DNA of 64,000 nt from contig NZ_VJZS01000014.1 in assembly GCF_007097385.1 (NCBI RefSeq), forward strand, positions 1 through 64,000, written 5' to 3'. Shown here piece by piece: positions 40,601-49,428 of the stretch. The DNA is from Flavobacterium sp. ZT3R18. GTDB lineage: Bacteria > Bacteroidota > Bacteroidia > Flavobacteriales > Flavobacteriaceae. A model generated the notes under the pieces. That model did no database searches, had not been told where the DNA came from, and was given only the letters and a program-made list of their open reading frames with translations. Every line of letters starts with the position of its first letter. Position 1 is the first letter of the stretch. Position numbers and translations under genes: made by a program.

Positions 40601-42162
40601 TGTCCCAAAAACTGGCGGATTTCTCTAAAGGGGATGCCGACGTTTTGCGTAAAGCGATGGGAAAAAAACAAAAGGATGTACTGGATAAAATGAAACCTAA
40701 ATTTGTGAATCAGGCTGTCGCCAAAGGGCATGCCGCAGACAAATTAGAAAAAATATGGAAAGACTGGGAAGCCTTTGCGGAATACGCCTTTAATAAATCG
40801 CACTCGACTTGCTATGCTTGGGTGGCTTATCAAACGGCTTATCTAAAAGCCAATTATCCTGCTGAATATATGGCGGCGGTTTTGTCTAATAATATGAGTG
40901 ACATTAAGCAGGTTTCTTTCTTTATGGAAGAGTGTAAACGTATGGGATTGCAGGTTCTTGGGCCTGATGTCAATGAATCGTTTTACAAGTTTACCGTAAA
41001 TGATGATTATGCGGTACGTTTTGGAATGGGAGCCATAAAAGGGGTGGGTTCTGGAGCTGTTGCAACCATAGTAGATAACAGAAAAGACGGAAAATACAAG
41101 TCTATTTTTGACTTGACCAAGCGTATTGATTTGCGTGCGGCGAATAAAAAAGCACTGGAGAATTTGATTCTGGCAGGTGGATTTGATTCGTTTGAAGGAA
41201 CCACAAGAGCTCAATATTTTCATGATGATGGGGACGGAATTACGTTCTATGAAAAATCGATTAAGTATGGATCTAAATTTCAGGAGAATGAAAATTCATC
41301 GCAGGTAAGTTTGTTTGGCGAAAGCAGCGATGTGCAAATTGCCGAACCCATAGTACCTCCTTGCGAAGACTGGAGCACGATGGAAAAACTAGCCAAAGAG
41401 AAAGAGGTGGTTGGGATTTATATTTCGGGTCACCCGCTGGATGACTATAAGTTTGAGATGAAATATTTTTGCAATGCCAAATTGGAAGCCTTAAAAAACA
41501 TGGAGTTTTATGTAGGGAAGGGCCTCACTTTTGGAGGGATTATTACCAATGTGCAACACCGTGTGGCTAAGAACGGAAAAGGATGGGGGACTTTTATGCT
41601 CGAAGGATATGACGAAAGTTATGAATTTAAAATTTTTGGTGAAGAGTATTTAAAATTCAGGCATTTCTTTATTCAAAACAATTTTACGTTTATGAAAGTG
41701 ATGATAAAAGAAGGTTGGGTGAATCAGGATACAGGTAAAAAAACCGATCCTAGAATGCAATTTGTATTGGTGCAATACTTGCAGGATGTGTTGAGCACTT
41801 TTGCCAAAAAGTTAATCCTTTTGTTGAATGTAAATGACTTGGAGACCGAATTTATTCATAAACTGAATCGGCTTTTTCAAGAAAACAAGGGAGATAACAC
41901 CGTAGCTTTTGAAATTATGGAGTTGGAAAAAACAAAGCGAATCGTAGAAACGGCAACGGAGTTTACTGAAAATGAAGAGGAATCTTTTGTGGATGAAAAT
42001 GAAGAAGCGGTCGAAACGACACAGACTAAAACAGTTACAGAGGTCGAAGAAATAAAAGTGGTAACCAAATTGTCGATGCCAAGCCGAAAGCTGAAAATTC
42101 AAATCTCGAACGAATTATTGTTCGAATTAGAGAAAATGCATGTTAATTTTAAATTGAATTAA
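37639..42162 (+). CDS. dnaE: DNA polymerase III alpha subunit fused to a DnaQ-like exonuclease
   Basis: About 1507 residues from the ATG at 37639 (MYLIFDTETTGLPKKWGA); the frame extends 11 codons further up, but those do not resemble the family. The N-terminal 200 residues are a DEDD 3'-5' exonuclease (FDTETTGLP, AHNATADVEATTRCF). Then come the PHP domain (VHLHNHTQFSVLQSTIS), and the polymerase core with LPDIDIDFDDEGR (Asp689 and Asp691). HhH and OB-fold parts and an acidic C-terminus follow. It replicates the chromosome, with built-in proofreading. The fusion is typical of Bacteroidota. Confidence 0.97.
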   Translation: MYLIFDTETTGLPKKWGAPISDTDNWPRCIQIAWQLHDDMGKLIEHQDYLVKPDGFNIPYDAERIHGISTELAEAEGISLGEVLEKFNVTLGKAKFIVGQNLGFDINIMGCEFYRMGVDSPMGAMPILDTCTEVTASLLKLPGGRGGKFKLPTLTELHSYLFNKPFAEAHNATADVEATTRCFLELIRRDIFTKEELDVEVGYFKDFKSKNPHEIELIGLKHINLKEASDKIRLQFGEKQAVSVSKEELNENKKVLVDAPFVHLHNHTQFSVLQSTISIAALVKAAAQQKMPAVAMTDHANLMGAFHFVRDILAHNKNANAKNKAAIENGEEPTEVPMKPIVGCEFFVCEDHKNKSVKDNGYQIVLLAKTKKGYHNLAKMSSIAYTEGFYYVPRIDRKVIQQYKEDIIVLSGNLYGEIPNKVLNLGENQAEEALLWWKNEFQEDFYIELMRHNQEDENRVNASLITLARKHEVKLIATNNIFYIDKENANAHDILLCVRDGEKQTTPIGRGRGYRFGLPNQEYYFKSGDEMKQLFADLPEAISNISEIVDKIEIFDLAREVLLPKFEIPVEFNDPEDEKDGGVRGENAYLRHLTFEGANRRYPEITEEIQERLDFELLTIKNSGYPGYFLIVQDLIAEARSMGVSVGPGRGSAAGSVVAYCLKITNIDPLMYNLLFERFLNPDRVSLPDIDIDFDDEGRSSVMDYVIRKYGSKQVAQIITYGKMATKSAIRDTARVLDLPLFEADKIAKLIPGMMPSKWNLARFLNEKEDVIKKAVRPEEYDKIKELIEIAGQGDLGGETIQQAKVLEGNLRNTGIHACGVIITPSDITNFVPVATAKDSDLFVTQFDNSVVESAGLLKMDFLGLKTLTLIKDTVKLVKYRSNIDLDPDTFPIDDLKTYELFQRGETVGIFQYESPGMQKYMKELKPTVFPDLIAMNALYRPGPIAYIPSFVKRKNGEEEIIYDLDACEELLKDTYGITVYQEQVMLLSQKLADFSKGDADVLRKAMGKKQKDVLDKMKPKFVNQAVAKGHAADKLEKIWKDWEAFAEYAFNKSHSTCYAWVAYQTAYLKANYPAEYMAAVLSNNMSDIKQVSFFMEECKRMGLQVLGPDVNESFYKFTVNDDYAVRFGMGAIKGVGSGAVATIVDNRKDGKYKSIFDLTKRIDLRAANKKALENLILAGGFDSFEGTTRAQYFHDDGDGITFYEKSIKYGSKFQENENSSQVSLFGESSDVQIAEPIVPPCEDWSTMEKLAKEKEVVGIYISGHPLDDYKFEMKYFCNAKLEALKNMEFYVGKGLTFGGIITNVQHRVAKNGKGWGTFMLEGYDESYEFKIFGEEYLKFRHFFIQNNFTFMKVMIKEGWVNQDTGKKTDPRMQFVLVQYLQDVLSTFAKKLILLLNVNDLETEFIHKLNRLFQENKGDNTVAFEIMELEKTKRIVETATEFTENEEESFVDENEEAVETTQTKTVTEVEEIKVVTKLSMPSRKLKIQISNELLFELEKMHVNFKLN

Positions 42163-42172
42163 AGGAAAAACG

Positions 42173-42247
42173 AATTATTTAACATAAAAGCACTTAGATG
42201 AAACGATACAAGGTTTTGTCTAAGTGTTTTTTTTATGTTAAATAATT
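42173..42247 (+). terminator. Terminator after dnaE with long arms
   Basis: AATTATTTAACATAAAA plus GCACTTAGA on the left matches TCTAAGTG, an eight-T run and ATGTTAAATAATT on the right. The inner CACTTAGA/TCTAAGTG stem and T-run make a standard terminator; the outer arms extend it. Confidence 0.85.
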
Positions 42248-42488
42248 GATGAAATTGTATGCGTGCATTCAATTTATTGATAAATCAAACGTTAAAAAAC
42301 ATTTTTTTGTTTTTGTTATAATATTATTCTGCTTAAACTGTAAATTTTAGATTCTAAATATTAGCAATTTACTTATGGAATTATAGTGATTTTAACTATA
42401 TTGATGCGTTATGTTAAAAACAATTAATACAAAACAATTATTTTGTGTTATTCCGTATTGCTATGTTTTAGGTATAGTGAAATAAATA

Positions 42489-42496
42489 TATTTTTG
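42489..42496 (+). promoter_or_regulatory. -7 box of the 42517 outer membrane gene
   Basis: TATTTTTG matches TAnnTTTG, 20 nt before the ATG. The remaining part of the 42248-42488 gap is AT-rich with nothing else recognised. Confidence 0.6.
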
Positions 42497-42516
42497 TTGA
42501 AATTAAAATTTCAAAA

Positions 42517-43452
42517 ATGAAAGCAAAAATATTTTTATTCGGATTATTAGTTTCTACTATGACTATGGTAGGACAAACTACAGGTACTACAGACAGTAAG
42601 CCAGAAACTTGGTATTTTAAATTAGGAGGTTCTTATTTTGTACAAACAGCTGCGACAGAGTTTCCAACTGTTTCTGGTGCATTGCCAAACACTGATGTGT
42701 ATGCTGCAAACGGGAGTACTTTAGTCTCTAGAGAAACAAATCATGGTTCTTTTGGAGAAGGATTCCGTACAGGTTTAAATGTTGGATATCGTTTTTCACC
42801 ACGTTTAGGTGTTGAGATGGGATTTAATTATTTCACTGGAAAAGACAAAACTATGGTTGAAACGGTAAATAAACTAGCAGGAGCTGGGCCTACTTTTGCA
42901 ACAGGTACAGCTGAAGGAAAAATCACTGCTTTTGATTTAGCTCCAGCAATTGTTTTGTTTTTAGGTGAAACTCATGGTTTTGAACCTTATACTAAAGTAG
43001 GAGTTATTGTTCCTATAGTTGGAGATTTGACGATTGAAACAAATAGAACGTATACTAATCCACTTGGAACTACAAATACTTATTCTAAAGATGTTGTATT
43101 GCCAAATCCAACAGTTGGATTTATGGCAGCTTTAGGTACTTCTTATAAATTAGGTAAAAACATTTCTCTTTTTGCTGAGTTGGAATACCGTAACTTTACT
43201 GTTCATGGAAAAACTAAAGAAACAAAAAAATACACAGAGAATGGTGTAGATAAATTGAACACAACTACATCTTTTAGAGATGGATCTTATTCTTCAAATC
43301 ATGTAAATTATGTTGAGCAAATTAATACTACTTCAAATACTAAGGTAACTAATTCAGCTGGTTTTGATAAAGATAAGGCTACCGATGATATTAGTTCTTA
43401 TGTTGGAATTAGTGGATTAGGTTTGACTTTTGGATTGAAATACAGTCTATAA
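42517..43452 (+). CDS. Outer membrane beta-barrel protein
   Basis: A 311-residue protein with signal peptide MKAKIFLFGLLVSTMTMVG then Q. It has amphipathic strands such as WYFKLGGSYFVQTAA, LNVGYRFSPRLGVEMGFNYF and FEPYTKVGVIVPIVGDLTI, ending LGLTFGLKYSL. The pattern is that of an OmpA/OmpW-like eight-to-ten-strand barrel with long Thr/Asn-rich loops. No peptidoglycan-binding domain is present. The function is unknown. It is flanked by a promoter and a terminator. Confidence 0.85.
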   Translation: MKAKIFLFGLLVSTMTMVGQTTGTTDSKPETWYFKLGGSYFVQTAATEFPTVSGALPNTDVYAANGSTLVSRETNHGSFGEGFRTGLNVGYRFSPRLGVEMGFNYFTGKDKTMVETVNKLAGAGPTFATGTAEGKITAFDLAPAIVLFLGETHGFEPYTKVGVIVPIVGDLTIETNRTYTNPLGTTNTYSKDVVLPNPTVGFMAALGTSYKLGKNISLFAELEYRNFTVHGKTKETKKYTENGVDKLNTTTSFRDGSYSSNHVNYVEQINTTSNTKVTNSAGFDKDKATDDISSYVGISGLGLTFGLKYSL

Positions 43453-43474
43453 TCAAATGCGATTGAAATACACT

Positions 43475-43505
43475 AAAGACCTTCTGAAAAGAGGGTCTTT
43501 TTTTT
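43475..43505 (+). terminator. Terminator after the beta-barrel gene
   Basis: AAAGACCTTCT and AGAGGGTCTTT pair around a GAAA tetraloop, followed by a T-run. Confidence 0.9.
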
Positions 43506-43535
43506 AGGAGTAAATGTCTTGAAATCCCTGATGTC

Positions 43536-43633
43536 CTAGCCCTGATAGTAGTGAAAATCCTTTTATTACCCTGTCAGGGTTCAAAACCCTGACAGGGTAA
43601 TAAAAGATTGCAACGGATAGCAGGAAATAGCTC
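43536..43633. ncRNA. Flavobacterial structured element (Flavo-1-like) with variable hairpin
   Basis: TAGCCCTGATAGTAGTGAAA is followed by a long hairpin and then GCAACGGATAGCAGGAAATA and GCTCC. The hairpin pairs 43561-43581 with 43585-43605 over 21 bp without mismatch and contains CCCTGTCAGGGTT/AACCCTGACAGGG. The outer parts (CCTGATAG/GGATAGCAGG, ...GCTCC) resemble a structured motif I recall as common in Flavobacteria, possibly the Flavo-1 RNA. The strand and identity are not certain. Confidence 0.5.
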
Positions 43634-43775
43634 CTAATCATGTAAGCCGATAGTTTACGGTAATAAAATGCAATTAGAATGAAAACCAATTATTCTGTTT
43701 GATAAAATCATAAAGAGTCTTTCGGTTCTAGAAGTGATTGACCTGAAAATAAAAAGTAAACTTAAAAAATAGCTG

Positions 43776-43783
43776 TACCTTTG
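43776..43783 (+). promoter_or_regulatory. -7 box of the MFS gene
   Basis: TACCTTTG matches TAnnTTTG, 23 nt before the ATG at 43807. Confidence 0.6.
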
Positions 43784-43806
43784 CCGCTTTTCCCAAAGAA
43801 ACCCCA

Positions 43807-45039
43807 ATGAAAACTTATATAAATACCTACATAAATAACTTTAGAGGTTTCTCTAAAGAGATTTGGATACTAGCTCTTATTACCTTTATTAACCGTGCTG
43901 GCGCAATGGTAATGCCGTTTTTGGCCAAATACTTGCACGAATATCTTTCGTTTTCTTTTGAAGATGTGGGTTGGATGATGGCTTGTATAGGACTTGGGTC
44001 TCTTGTAGGGACTTGGATTGGCGGGAAACTTACGGATAGAATTGGGTTTTATACGATCATGCTTTTGAGTTTGCTACTGGCGGGGTTTGGGTTTATATCC
44101 TTGGTGTTTCTTTATGATTTTACCGAAATTTGTATTGGATTGTTTGTAATTAGTGTCATTGCAGATATGTACAAGCCTGCAATGTATGTGGCTGTGGGGA
44201 ATTTTAGCACCAAAGAAAATCAAACAAGATCATTGACATTGATTCGTCTTGCGGTAAATCTAGGGTTGGTTTCTGGGCCTGTTTTGGGAGGACTTATTGT
44301 TGCTTCTGGTAATTATGAATACCTTTTTTGGGCGGATGGACTGACTTGTGTTATTGCAATTGTAGTTTTTATGTTACTCATTGATGAACGTAAAATTACG
44401 AATTCACAAATGCTTAAGGTCGAGGAGGCTAAGGTTAGTTTTAGTGTTTTTAGTGATTCTAATTACATCGTTTTTTTGTGTGCTAGTTTTGTTACTGCAT
44501 TTTTGTTCTTTCAATTGTTTACGACCATTCCGGTTTACAATACGACTAAATTTCACCTCAATGCAATCGAGATTGGGTTGATTTTATCTTTAAATGGGTT
44601 GCTTATTTTTTTGCTAGAAATGCCTTGTGTAAGCTATTTAGAAAAAAGAAAAATGGAACCTTCTAGAGTTATACTTTTCGGTTCGTTTTTTATGCTATCA
44701 GGTTTCTTTTGTTTGCTTGTTGCTAATTGGATTCCAGTGCTGTTATTGAGTATTGTCTTGATTACGATTGGAGAGATTTTGATTTTTTCGTTTTCGAATA
44801 CCTTTGCATTATCCCGAGCCAAAAAAGGTTTCGGCGGGCGATATATGGCAATGTACACGATGAGTTTTAGCTTAGCCCAAATCTTGAGCCCCAAAATAGG
44901 ATTTGCTGTAATTGGAAAATACAGCTTTATGACTAACTGGATACTGATGTGTGTCATTGGAATTTTGGGTATTGTTTTGTATTTTTCATTAAACAGAAAA
45001 ATTAATACCGAAAAAAGAGCTTCGGTTGTCCTTAAATAA
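43807..45039 (+). CDS. MFS transporter
   Basis: A 410-residue, twelve-helix major facilitator. It shows the loop 2-3 motif GTWIGGKLTDRIGFY (GxxxDRxG type) and, in helix 5, VNLGLVSGPVLGGLI. The two halves are joined by the charged loop LIDERKITNSQMLKVEEAKV. It resembles multidrug/sugar efflux-type carriers; the substrate is unknown. The 310 bp after it (45040-45349) hold no recognisable gene or signal. Confidence 0.9.
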   Translation: MKTYINTYINNFRGFSKEIWILALITFINRAGAMVMPFLAKYLHEYLSFSFEDVGWMMACIGLGSLVGTWIGGKLTDRIGFYTIMLLSLLLAGFGFISLVFLYDFTEICIGLFVISVIADMYKPAMYVAVGNFSTKENQTRSLTLIRLAVNLGLVSGPVLGGLIVASGNYEYLFWADGLTCVIAIVVFMLLIDERKITNSQMLKVEEAKVSFSVFSDSNYIVFLCASFVTAFLFFQLFTTIPVYNTTKFHLNAIEIGLILSLNGLLIFLLEMPCVSYLEKRKMEPSRVILFGSFFMLSGFFCLLVANWIPVLLLSIVLITIGEILIFSFSNTFALSRAKKGFGGRYMAMYTMSFSLAQILSPKIGFAVIGKYSFMTNWILMCVIGILGIVLYFSLNRKINTEKRASVVLK

Positions 45040-45349
45040 GGATATTTAGTAGTTATTCAACCTTTTGTTAGATTTGTAACTTGTTAAGAGGGCGAAATTT
45101 AGCACGGATTTAAATCCATGTAATTTCTGATTGCAATTTTCTCAAATCATTTGTATCTATAGTATAAGTAGTTATGTGTAATTTGCCTTTGAACGAGACA
45201 AAAAGCAGCAAGATCTCATTAAAAAACGGACTTAGATTGAGCTTTTTTATGTAAATTTCGGACACATTCATGCAGTGACTTACAAATCTCCGATGTTGTT
45301 TATTACTAGTTGAACGCAAGACTTATCATTAAAATAAAATCCGAAAAAG

Positions 45350-46240
45350 ATGGAAAATGAACAATTGAGCAATAATTTAATCAATAAAAGTTTCAAAACG
45401 GTTATCGTTATATTGATATTAGTACTATTAAGCGGGTTGTTTTATGTTTATAAAAGGGCGGATCGTTCTAAAAGTGTCATTGTAACACTCCAAAATCAAA
45501 AGGCATATACCTTGAAAGAGTTGCGATTATCGGAGTCGAAACTTAATAAAGTCATGGTCAACAATAACAACTTGTCTAAGCAACTAGCAACTGAACGAGC
45601 CAAATTAAAAAAACTAATCGCAGAGTATCAAAAAGCAGATGTGACTGAAAGCTTGAATTTAAAGTTTCAGAAAAAATCGCAAGACCTTCAGAACAACGTT
45701 TTTTTCTTGATGAAAGAATTGGATAGATACAAGAAAAAGGCCGACAGTACAAGCGTAGCACTAGTTACAACAAAGAAAACTAACGATAATTTACTGTCTA
45801 AGAACAGCGACTTGAAAACTCAAAACAAGAGTTTGAATACTAAAATTGAAGGAGCGGCAGTATTATCGTATCTTGATTTTAAAATTACTCCTTACAAGTT
45901 AAGAAATTCAGGAAAGCAAATAGAAACTGACAAAGCAAGTAGAGCTGATTTGTTGAAATTAAGCTTTACGATTGCCGAAAATAGATTGTCTAAAGCCAAA
46001 GAGAAAAAATATTACATTCAAGTTATAGACAACACTAATAATGTTTTGGGCGATAATAAAACCATACTTTTTGGCAAAAAAAGCCTTAGTTACAGCATAG
46101 AGAGCAACGTAAATTATAAAAACAAGTCGGTTACAATTGACACTGAAATTCCGGTAAGTGATTTGACCAAAGGAATGTATTATGCCAATGTTTTTGATGA
46201 TTCTAATATGGTTTTATCAACAAGCTTTGATTTAAAATAA
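45350..46240 (+). CDS. Membrane-anchored coiled-coil protein of unknown function
   Basis: A 296-residue protein with one N-terminal membrane helix (about residues 17-33, VIVILILVLLSGLFYVY). A long coiled coil follows (residues ~40-165, e.g. ELRLSESKLNKVMVNNNNLS). The C-terminal ~120-residue domain is beta-rich (KEKKYYIQVIDNTNNVLGDN, YYANVFDDSNMVLSTSFDLK). It is typical of Bacteroidota envelope proteins without an assigned role. I do not recognise a named family. Confidence 0.75.
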   Translation: MENEQLSNNLINKSFKTVIVILILVLLSGLFYVYKRADRSKSVIVTLQNQKAYTLKELRLSESKLNKVMVNNNNLSKQLATERAKLKKLIAEYQKADVTESLNLKFQKKSQDLQNNVFFLMKELDRYKKKADSTSVALVTTKKTNDNLLSKNSDLKTQNKSLNTKIEGAAVLSYLDFKITPYKLRNSGKQIETDKASRADLLKLSFTIAENRLSKAKEKKYYIQVIDNTNNVLGDNKTILFGKKSLSYSIESNVNYKNKSVTIDTEIPVSDLTKGMYYANVFDDSNMVLSTSFDLK

Positions 46241-46362
46241 ACGGCTGATTTCATAAAATAAAAGTGTGATAAATGAATTAAAGCTAGATCTCGAAAACCG
46301 GAGTAGGGTTGAAAATAGCTATTAGCAATGCTTTTATAATGAAAACTAATTTAGGAATGGCA

Positions 46363-46390
46363 TTTGGTTGGTTTTTAATTTCTAAATTTG
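46363..46390 (+). promoter_or_regulatory. Promoter of trxA
   Basis: TTTG (46363-46366) and TAAATTTG (46383-46390), spacer 16 nt; the -7 box lies 44 nt before the ATG at 46435. Confidence 0.6.
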
Positions 46391-46434
46391 TTCCCTAGTT
46401 AAAAATAAGTATTTAAATATAAAAAAAAAATAGT

Positions 46435-46752
46435 ATGGCATTAGCAATAACAGACGCTACTTTTGAAGAAGTAGTTTTGAAATCAGACAAACCGGTAATG
46501 GTAGATTTTTGGGCAGCTTGGTGTGGACCTTGTAGAATGGTTGGGCCAATCATTGACGAACTAAGCAACGAGTACGAAGGGAAAGTAGTTGTAGGGAAAG
46601 TTGATGTAGATGCAAACCAAGAATTTGCTGCAAAATACGGTGTTAGAAACATTCCAACAGTATTGGTTTTCCATAACGGAGAAGTAGTAGGAAAACAAGT
46701 TGGAGTGGCTCCAAAACAAACGTATGCAGATAGCTTAGACGCATTGTTGTAA
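46435..46752 (+). CDS. trxA: Thioredoxin
   Basis: A 105-residue classical thioredoxin: FWAAWCGPCRMVGPIIDEL with the redox pair Cys30/Cys33, the cis-Pro region NIPTVLVFHNGEVV, and no signal peptide, so it works in the cytoplasm. It reduces ribonucleotide reductase, peroxiredoxins and others. It is flanked by its own promoter and terminator. Confidence 0.97.
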   Translation: MALAITDATFEEVVLKSDKPVMVDFWAAWCGPCRMVGPIIDELSNEYEGKVVVGKVDVDANQEFAAKYGVRNIPTVLVFHNGEVVGKQVGVAPKQTYADSLDALL

Positions 46753-46795
46753 TTAATAGTTACAGGAAGCAACGTTGTTTTACAATATAAAGACA

Positions 46796-46826
46796 AAAGG
46801 TTTGGCGAAAGTCAAGCCTTTTTTTT
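46796..46826 (+). terminator. Terminator of trxA
   Basis: AAAGGTTTG (46796-46804) pairs with CAAGCCTTT (46813-46821) with one wobble, followed by eight T. Confidence 0.85.
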
Positions 46827-46857
46827 ATTTTTAACCAAATTTAAAGATTTTAGTACA

Positions 46858-49428
46858 ATGAGAATTCCTAGTTATTTACTTTGTTTCTTTTGGATGGCCG
46901 TTTCGGGTCAAGTGATTCAACCTTCGGATGTGTTAGCGCAGGAAGGAGTTTCTAAAGAATTGACGGGTTTTCGTAAAAAACAAGTTTCGGAAGTGTCTTA
47001 TAATTTATCTTTTGCCATTCCTAAAGATAAAGAGCAACCGATTCAATCGAAACTTATAGTAGAACTCAAAATAGCGGATATAAATCAGCCTTTGTATTTT
47101 GATTTTAATGAGAAGAAAGAGAATCTGCAATCGGTGGTAATAAATAGGCAGTCAATAGCGATACTTCATGAAAAAGAACATCTCATTATCCCGAAAAAAT
47201 GGTTGAAATTAGGGCTAAATACTATTGAAATTGCATTTGTAGCGGGGAATTTGTCATTGAATAGAAATAGTGATTATCTCTATACCTTGCTGGTACCTGA
47301 TAGGGCAAGGACTTTATTTCCTTGTTTTGACCAGCCTGATATCAAAGCTACTTATACTATGGCAATTACAGCACCCAAAGAATGGGAGGTTTTGGCTGGA
47401 GCCGAAGTGGTTAAGCAAACCAGTCAAGATGATTTTGTAACCTATCAATTTAAAAAGTCGGATAAGATGAGTACGTATTTGTTCTCGTTTGTTGCTGGGA
47501 AATTTACGAAGGCTACAATGAATCCGGGGCATTTTAATATGACAATGTTGTATCGTGAAAGTGATACCGCAAAAATAAAAGCGAGTGCTAATGTGATTTT
47601 TGATTTACACGAAAAGTCTTTGTCTTTTCTAGAAAAATACACGCAACAACCTTTTCCTTTTCAGAAATTAGACTTTGTAGCTATTCCTGCTCATCCCTTT
47701 GGAGGAATGGAACATATAGGAGCAATACAGTACAAAGAAGCTACTTTGTTCTTGGACAATAGTGCTACTAATACCGAAAAACTGGAAAGAGGGAAGCTAA
47801 TAGCTCATGAAACTGCTCATACTTGGTTTGGTAATTTGGTTACCATGAAATGGTTTGACGATGTTTGGATGAAAGAAGTGTTTGCTAATTTTATGGCCGA
47901 CAAAATTATGAATCCGACTTTTCCAGAAATTAATCACGACTTGCAATTTTTGTTGGCTCATTACCCAACAGCTTATAGTGAGGATCGTTCGGCGGGAACA
48001 CACCCTATTAAACAAACACTGCCTAATCTGAAAAACGCAGGGTCGCTTTATGGAAGTATTATTTATGATAAAGCCCCCATAATGATGCGTCAACTAGAAA
48101 CAACGATGGGGGTTGATCGTTTTCAAAAAGGAATTCAGCAATACATGCAGCGATTTGCTAATGATAATGCGGATTGGAATGATTTAGTCAAAATTTTAGA
48201 TCAAGAAACACCATTGAATATAAAAAAATGGAGCAAAGTTTGGGTTAATCAATCGGGTAGGCCTTTGCTAACTGACATTGTAGAATATGATGCTAAAAAT
48301 AAAATCAAAAGTTTTAAAATCCATCAAAAAGCCGAAGATGGTTCGTCTAATGTATGGCCACAAATTTTTGAAATAGGATTAGTATATCCCGATGGTGTTA
48401 AGGTAATAAAAGTGGCATTAGAAGGGAAAATCACTAAATTGAATGAAGCTATTGGTTTAACAAAGCCCAGCTTGATTATTTACAATTACAACGGTTATGG
48501 TTACGGTGTGTTTCCTGTGGATGCTTTCAATTTGAGTCAAATAGCTGTTATATCTAATGAAGTGGCTCGGGCATACAGCTATATAAATTTATATGAAAAT
48601 GTATTGACAGGAAAAATAACTCCTGCAATGGCTTTTGATTGTTTTTTGAAAGGAATTGAAGGGGAGAAAAACGAATTAATAGTGCGATTGTTGTCTGGTC
48701 AATTGAGAGATATTTACTGGATGTATTTTACAGAAAAACAACAACAGGCCAATCAAAAAGGGTTAGAGAATCTTGCTTATGAATCATTGAAAAAAGAGTT
48801 GCCTCCCAATATCAAAAAAATATTTTTTGGGCTATTTAATGCTGTTGCATATTCAGAAACAGGAAGGGAACGATTGTTTCGAATTTGGAATAAAGAGGAT
48901 GTTTTTGATAGCCTAAAACTTAACGAAGACGATTATACGAATATAGCAATGGATTTGGCGGTTTTTCAGCATCCGAAAGCTGTAGAAATTATGGAGAAGA
49001 CAAGGTTAGCAACTACAAACCCCGATAAACAAAAGCGATTGGATTTTTTGATGCCGTCACTGTCAAATGACCAAGGAGTTCGAGATGCTTTTATGTTATC
49101 TTTGAAAGAGGAGCAAAATAGAGTCAAAGCACCATGGGTAATATCGGCTTTAGGCTATTTAAATCATCCGTTGCGTCAGGGAAGTAGTCAAAGACACCTT
49201 CGCCTCTGTCTGGATTTAGTTGAAGAAATTCAAAGAACAGGAGATCTTTTTTTTCCTAAAAGATGGTTGTCAGCCAGTATTGGAAGATATTCTTCTGATT
49301 TTGCCTATACTGTTGTAGCGGTTTTTTTAAGAGAGAATCCAAATTTCAGCCCTGTTCTAAAAAGAAAATTATTGCAGGCTACAGACGGCTTGTACCGTGC
49401 TCAAAAAATTAAAAGAGATACCGAATGA
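46858..49428 (+). CDS. M1-family aminopeptidase, secreted
   Basis: An 856-residue zinc aminopeptidase. A signal peptide (MRIPSYLLCFFWMAVSG then Q) precedes an N-terminal beta domain. The exopeptidase motif is GGMEH (282-286; usually GxMEN, so the last residue differs). The zinc site is HETAH (317-321) with the third ligand Glu340 in WMKEVFAN, exactly 18 residues later. The C-terminal half is helical. It should release N-terminal residues from peptides in the periplasm. Its last four bases (ATGA) overlap the DUF58 gene, so the two are translationally coupled. Confidence 0.92.
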   Translation: MRIPSYLLCFFWMAVSGQVIQPSDVLAQEGVSKELTGFRKKQVSEVSYNLSFAIPKDKEQPIQSKLIVELKIADINQPLYFDFNEKKENLQSVVINRQSIAILHEKEHLIIPKKWLKLGLNTIEIAFVAGNLSLNRNSDYLYTLLVPDRARTLFPCFDQPDIKATYTMAITAPKEWEVLAGAEVVKQTSQDDFVTYQFKKSDKMSTYLFSFVAGKFTKATMNPGHFNMTMLYRESDTAKIKASANVIFDLHEKSLSFLEKYTQQPFPFQKLDFVAIPAHPFGGMEHIGAIQYKEATLFLDNSATNTEKLERGKLIAHETAHTWFGNLVTMKWFDDVWMKEVFANFMADKIMNPTFPEINHDLQFLLAHYPTAYSEDRSAGTHPIKQTLPNLKNAGSLYGSIIYDKAPIMMRQLETTMGVDRFQKGIQQYMQRFANDNADWNDLVKILDQETPLNIKKWSKVWVNQSGRPLLTDIVEYDAKNKIKSFKIHQKAEDGSSNVWPQIFEIGLVYPDGVKVIKVALEGKITKLNEAIGLTKPSLIIYNYNGYGYGVFPVDAFNLSQIAVISNEVARAYSYINLYENVLTGKITPAMAFDCFLKGIEGEKNELIVRLLSGQLRDIYWMYFTEKQQQANQKGLENLAYESLKKELPPNIKKIFFGLFNAVAYSETGRERLFRIWNKEDVFDSLKLNEDDYTNIAMDLAVFQHPKAVEIMEKTRLATTNPDKQKRLDFLMPSLSNDQGVRDAFMLSLKEEQNRVKAPWVISALGYLNHPLRQGSSQRHLRLCLDLVEEIQRTGDLFFPKRWLSASIGRYSSDFAYTVVAVFLRENPNFSPVLKRKLLQATDGLYRAQKIKRDTE

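Noticed and set aside
45040-45349. Possible gene in the 310-bp gap after the MFS gene
   Set aside because: Both strands are broken by stops or give short unrelated frames; no promoter or hairpin found.
46282-49428. M1 peptidase as an inactive homologue because GxMEN reads GGMEH
   Set aside because: The zinc ligands and catalytic Glu (HETAH, Glu340) are intact; the Asn to His change is seen as a tolerable variant, so activity is still expected.
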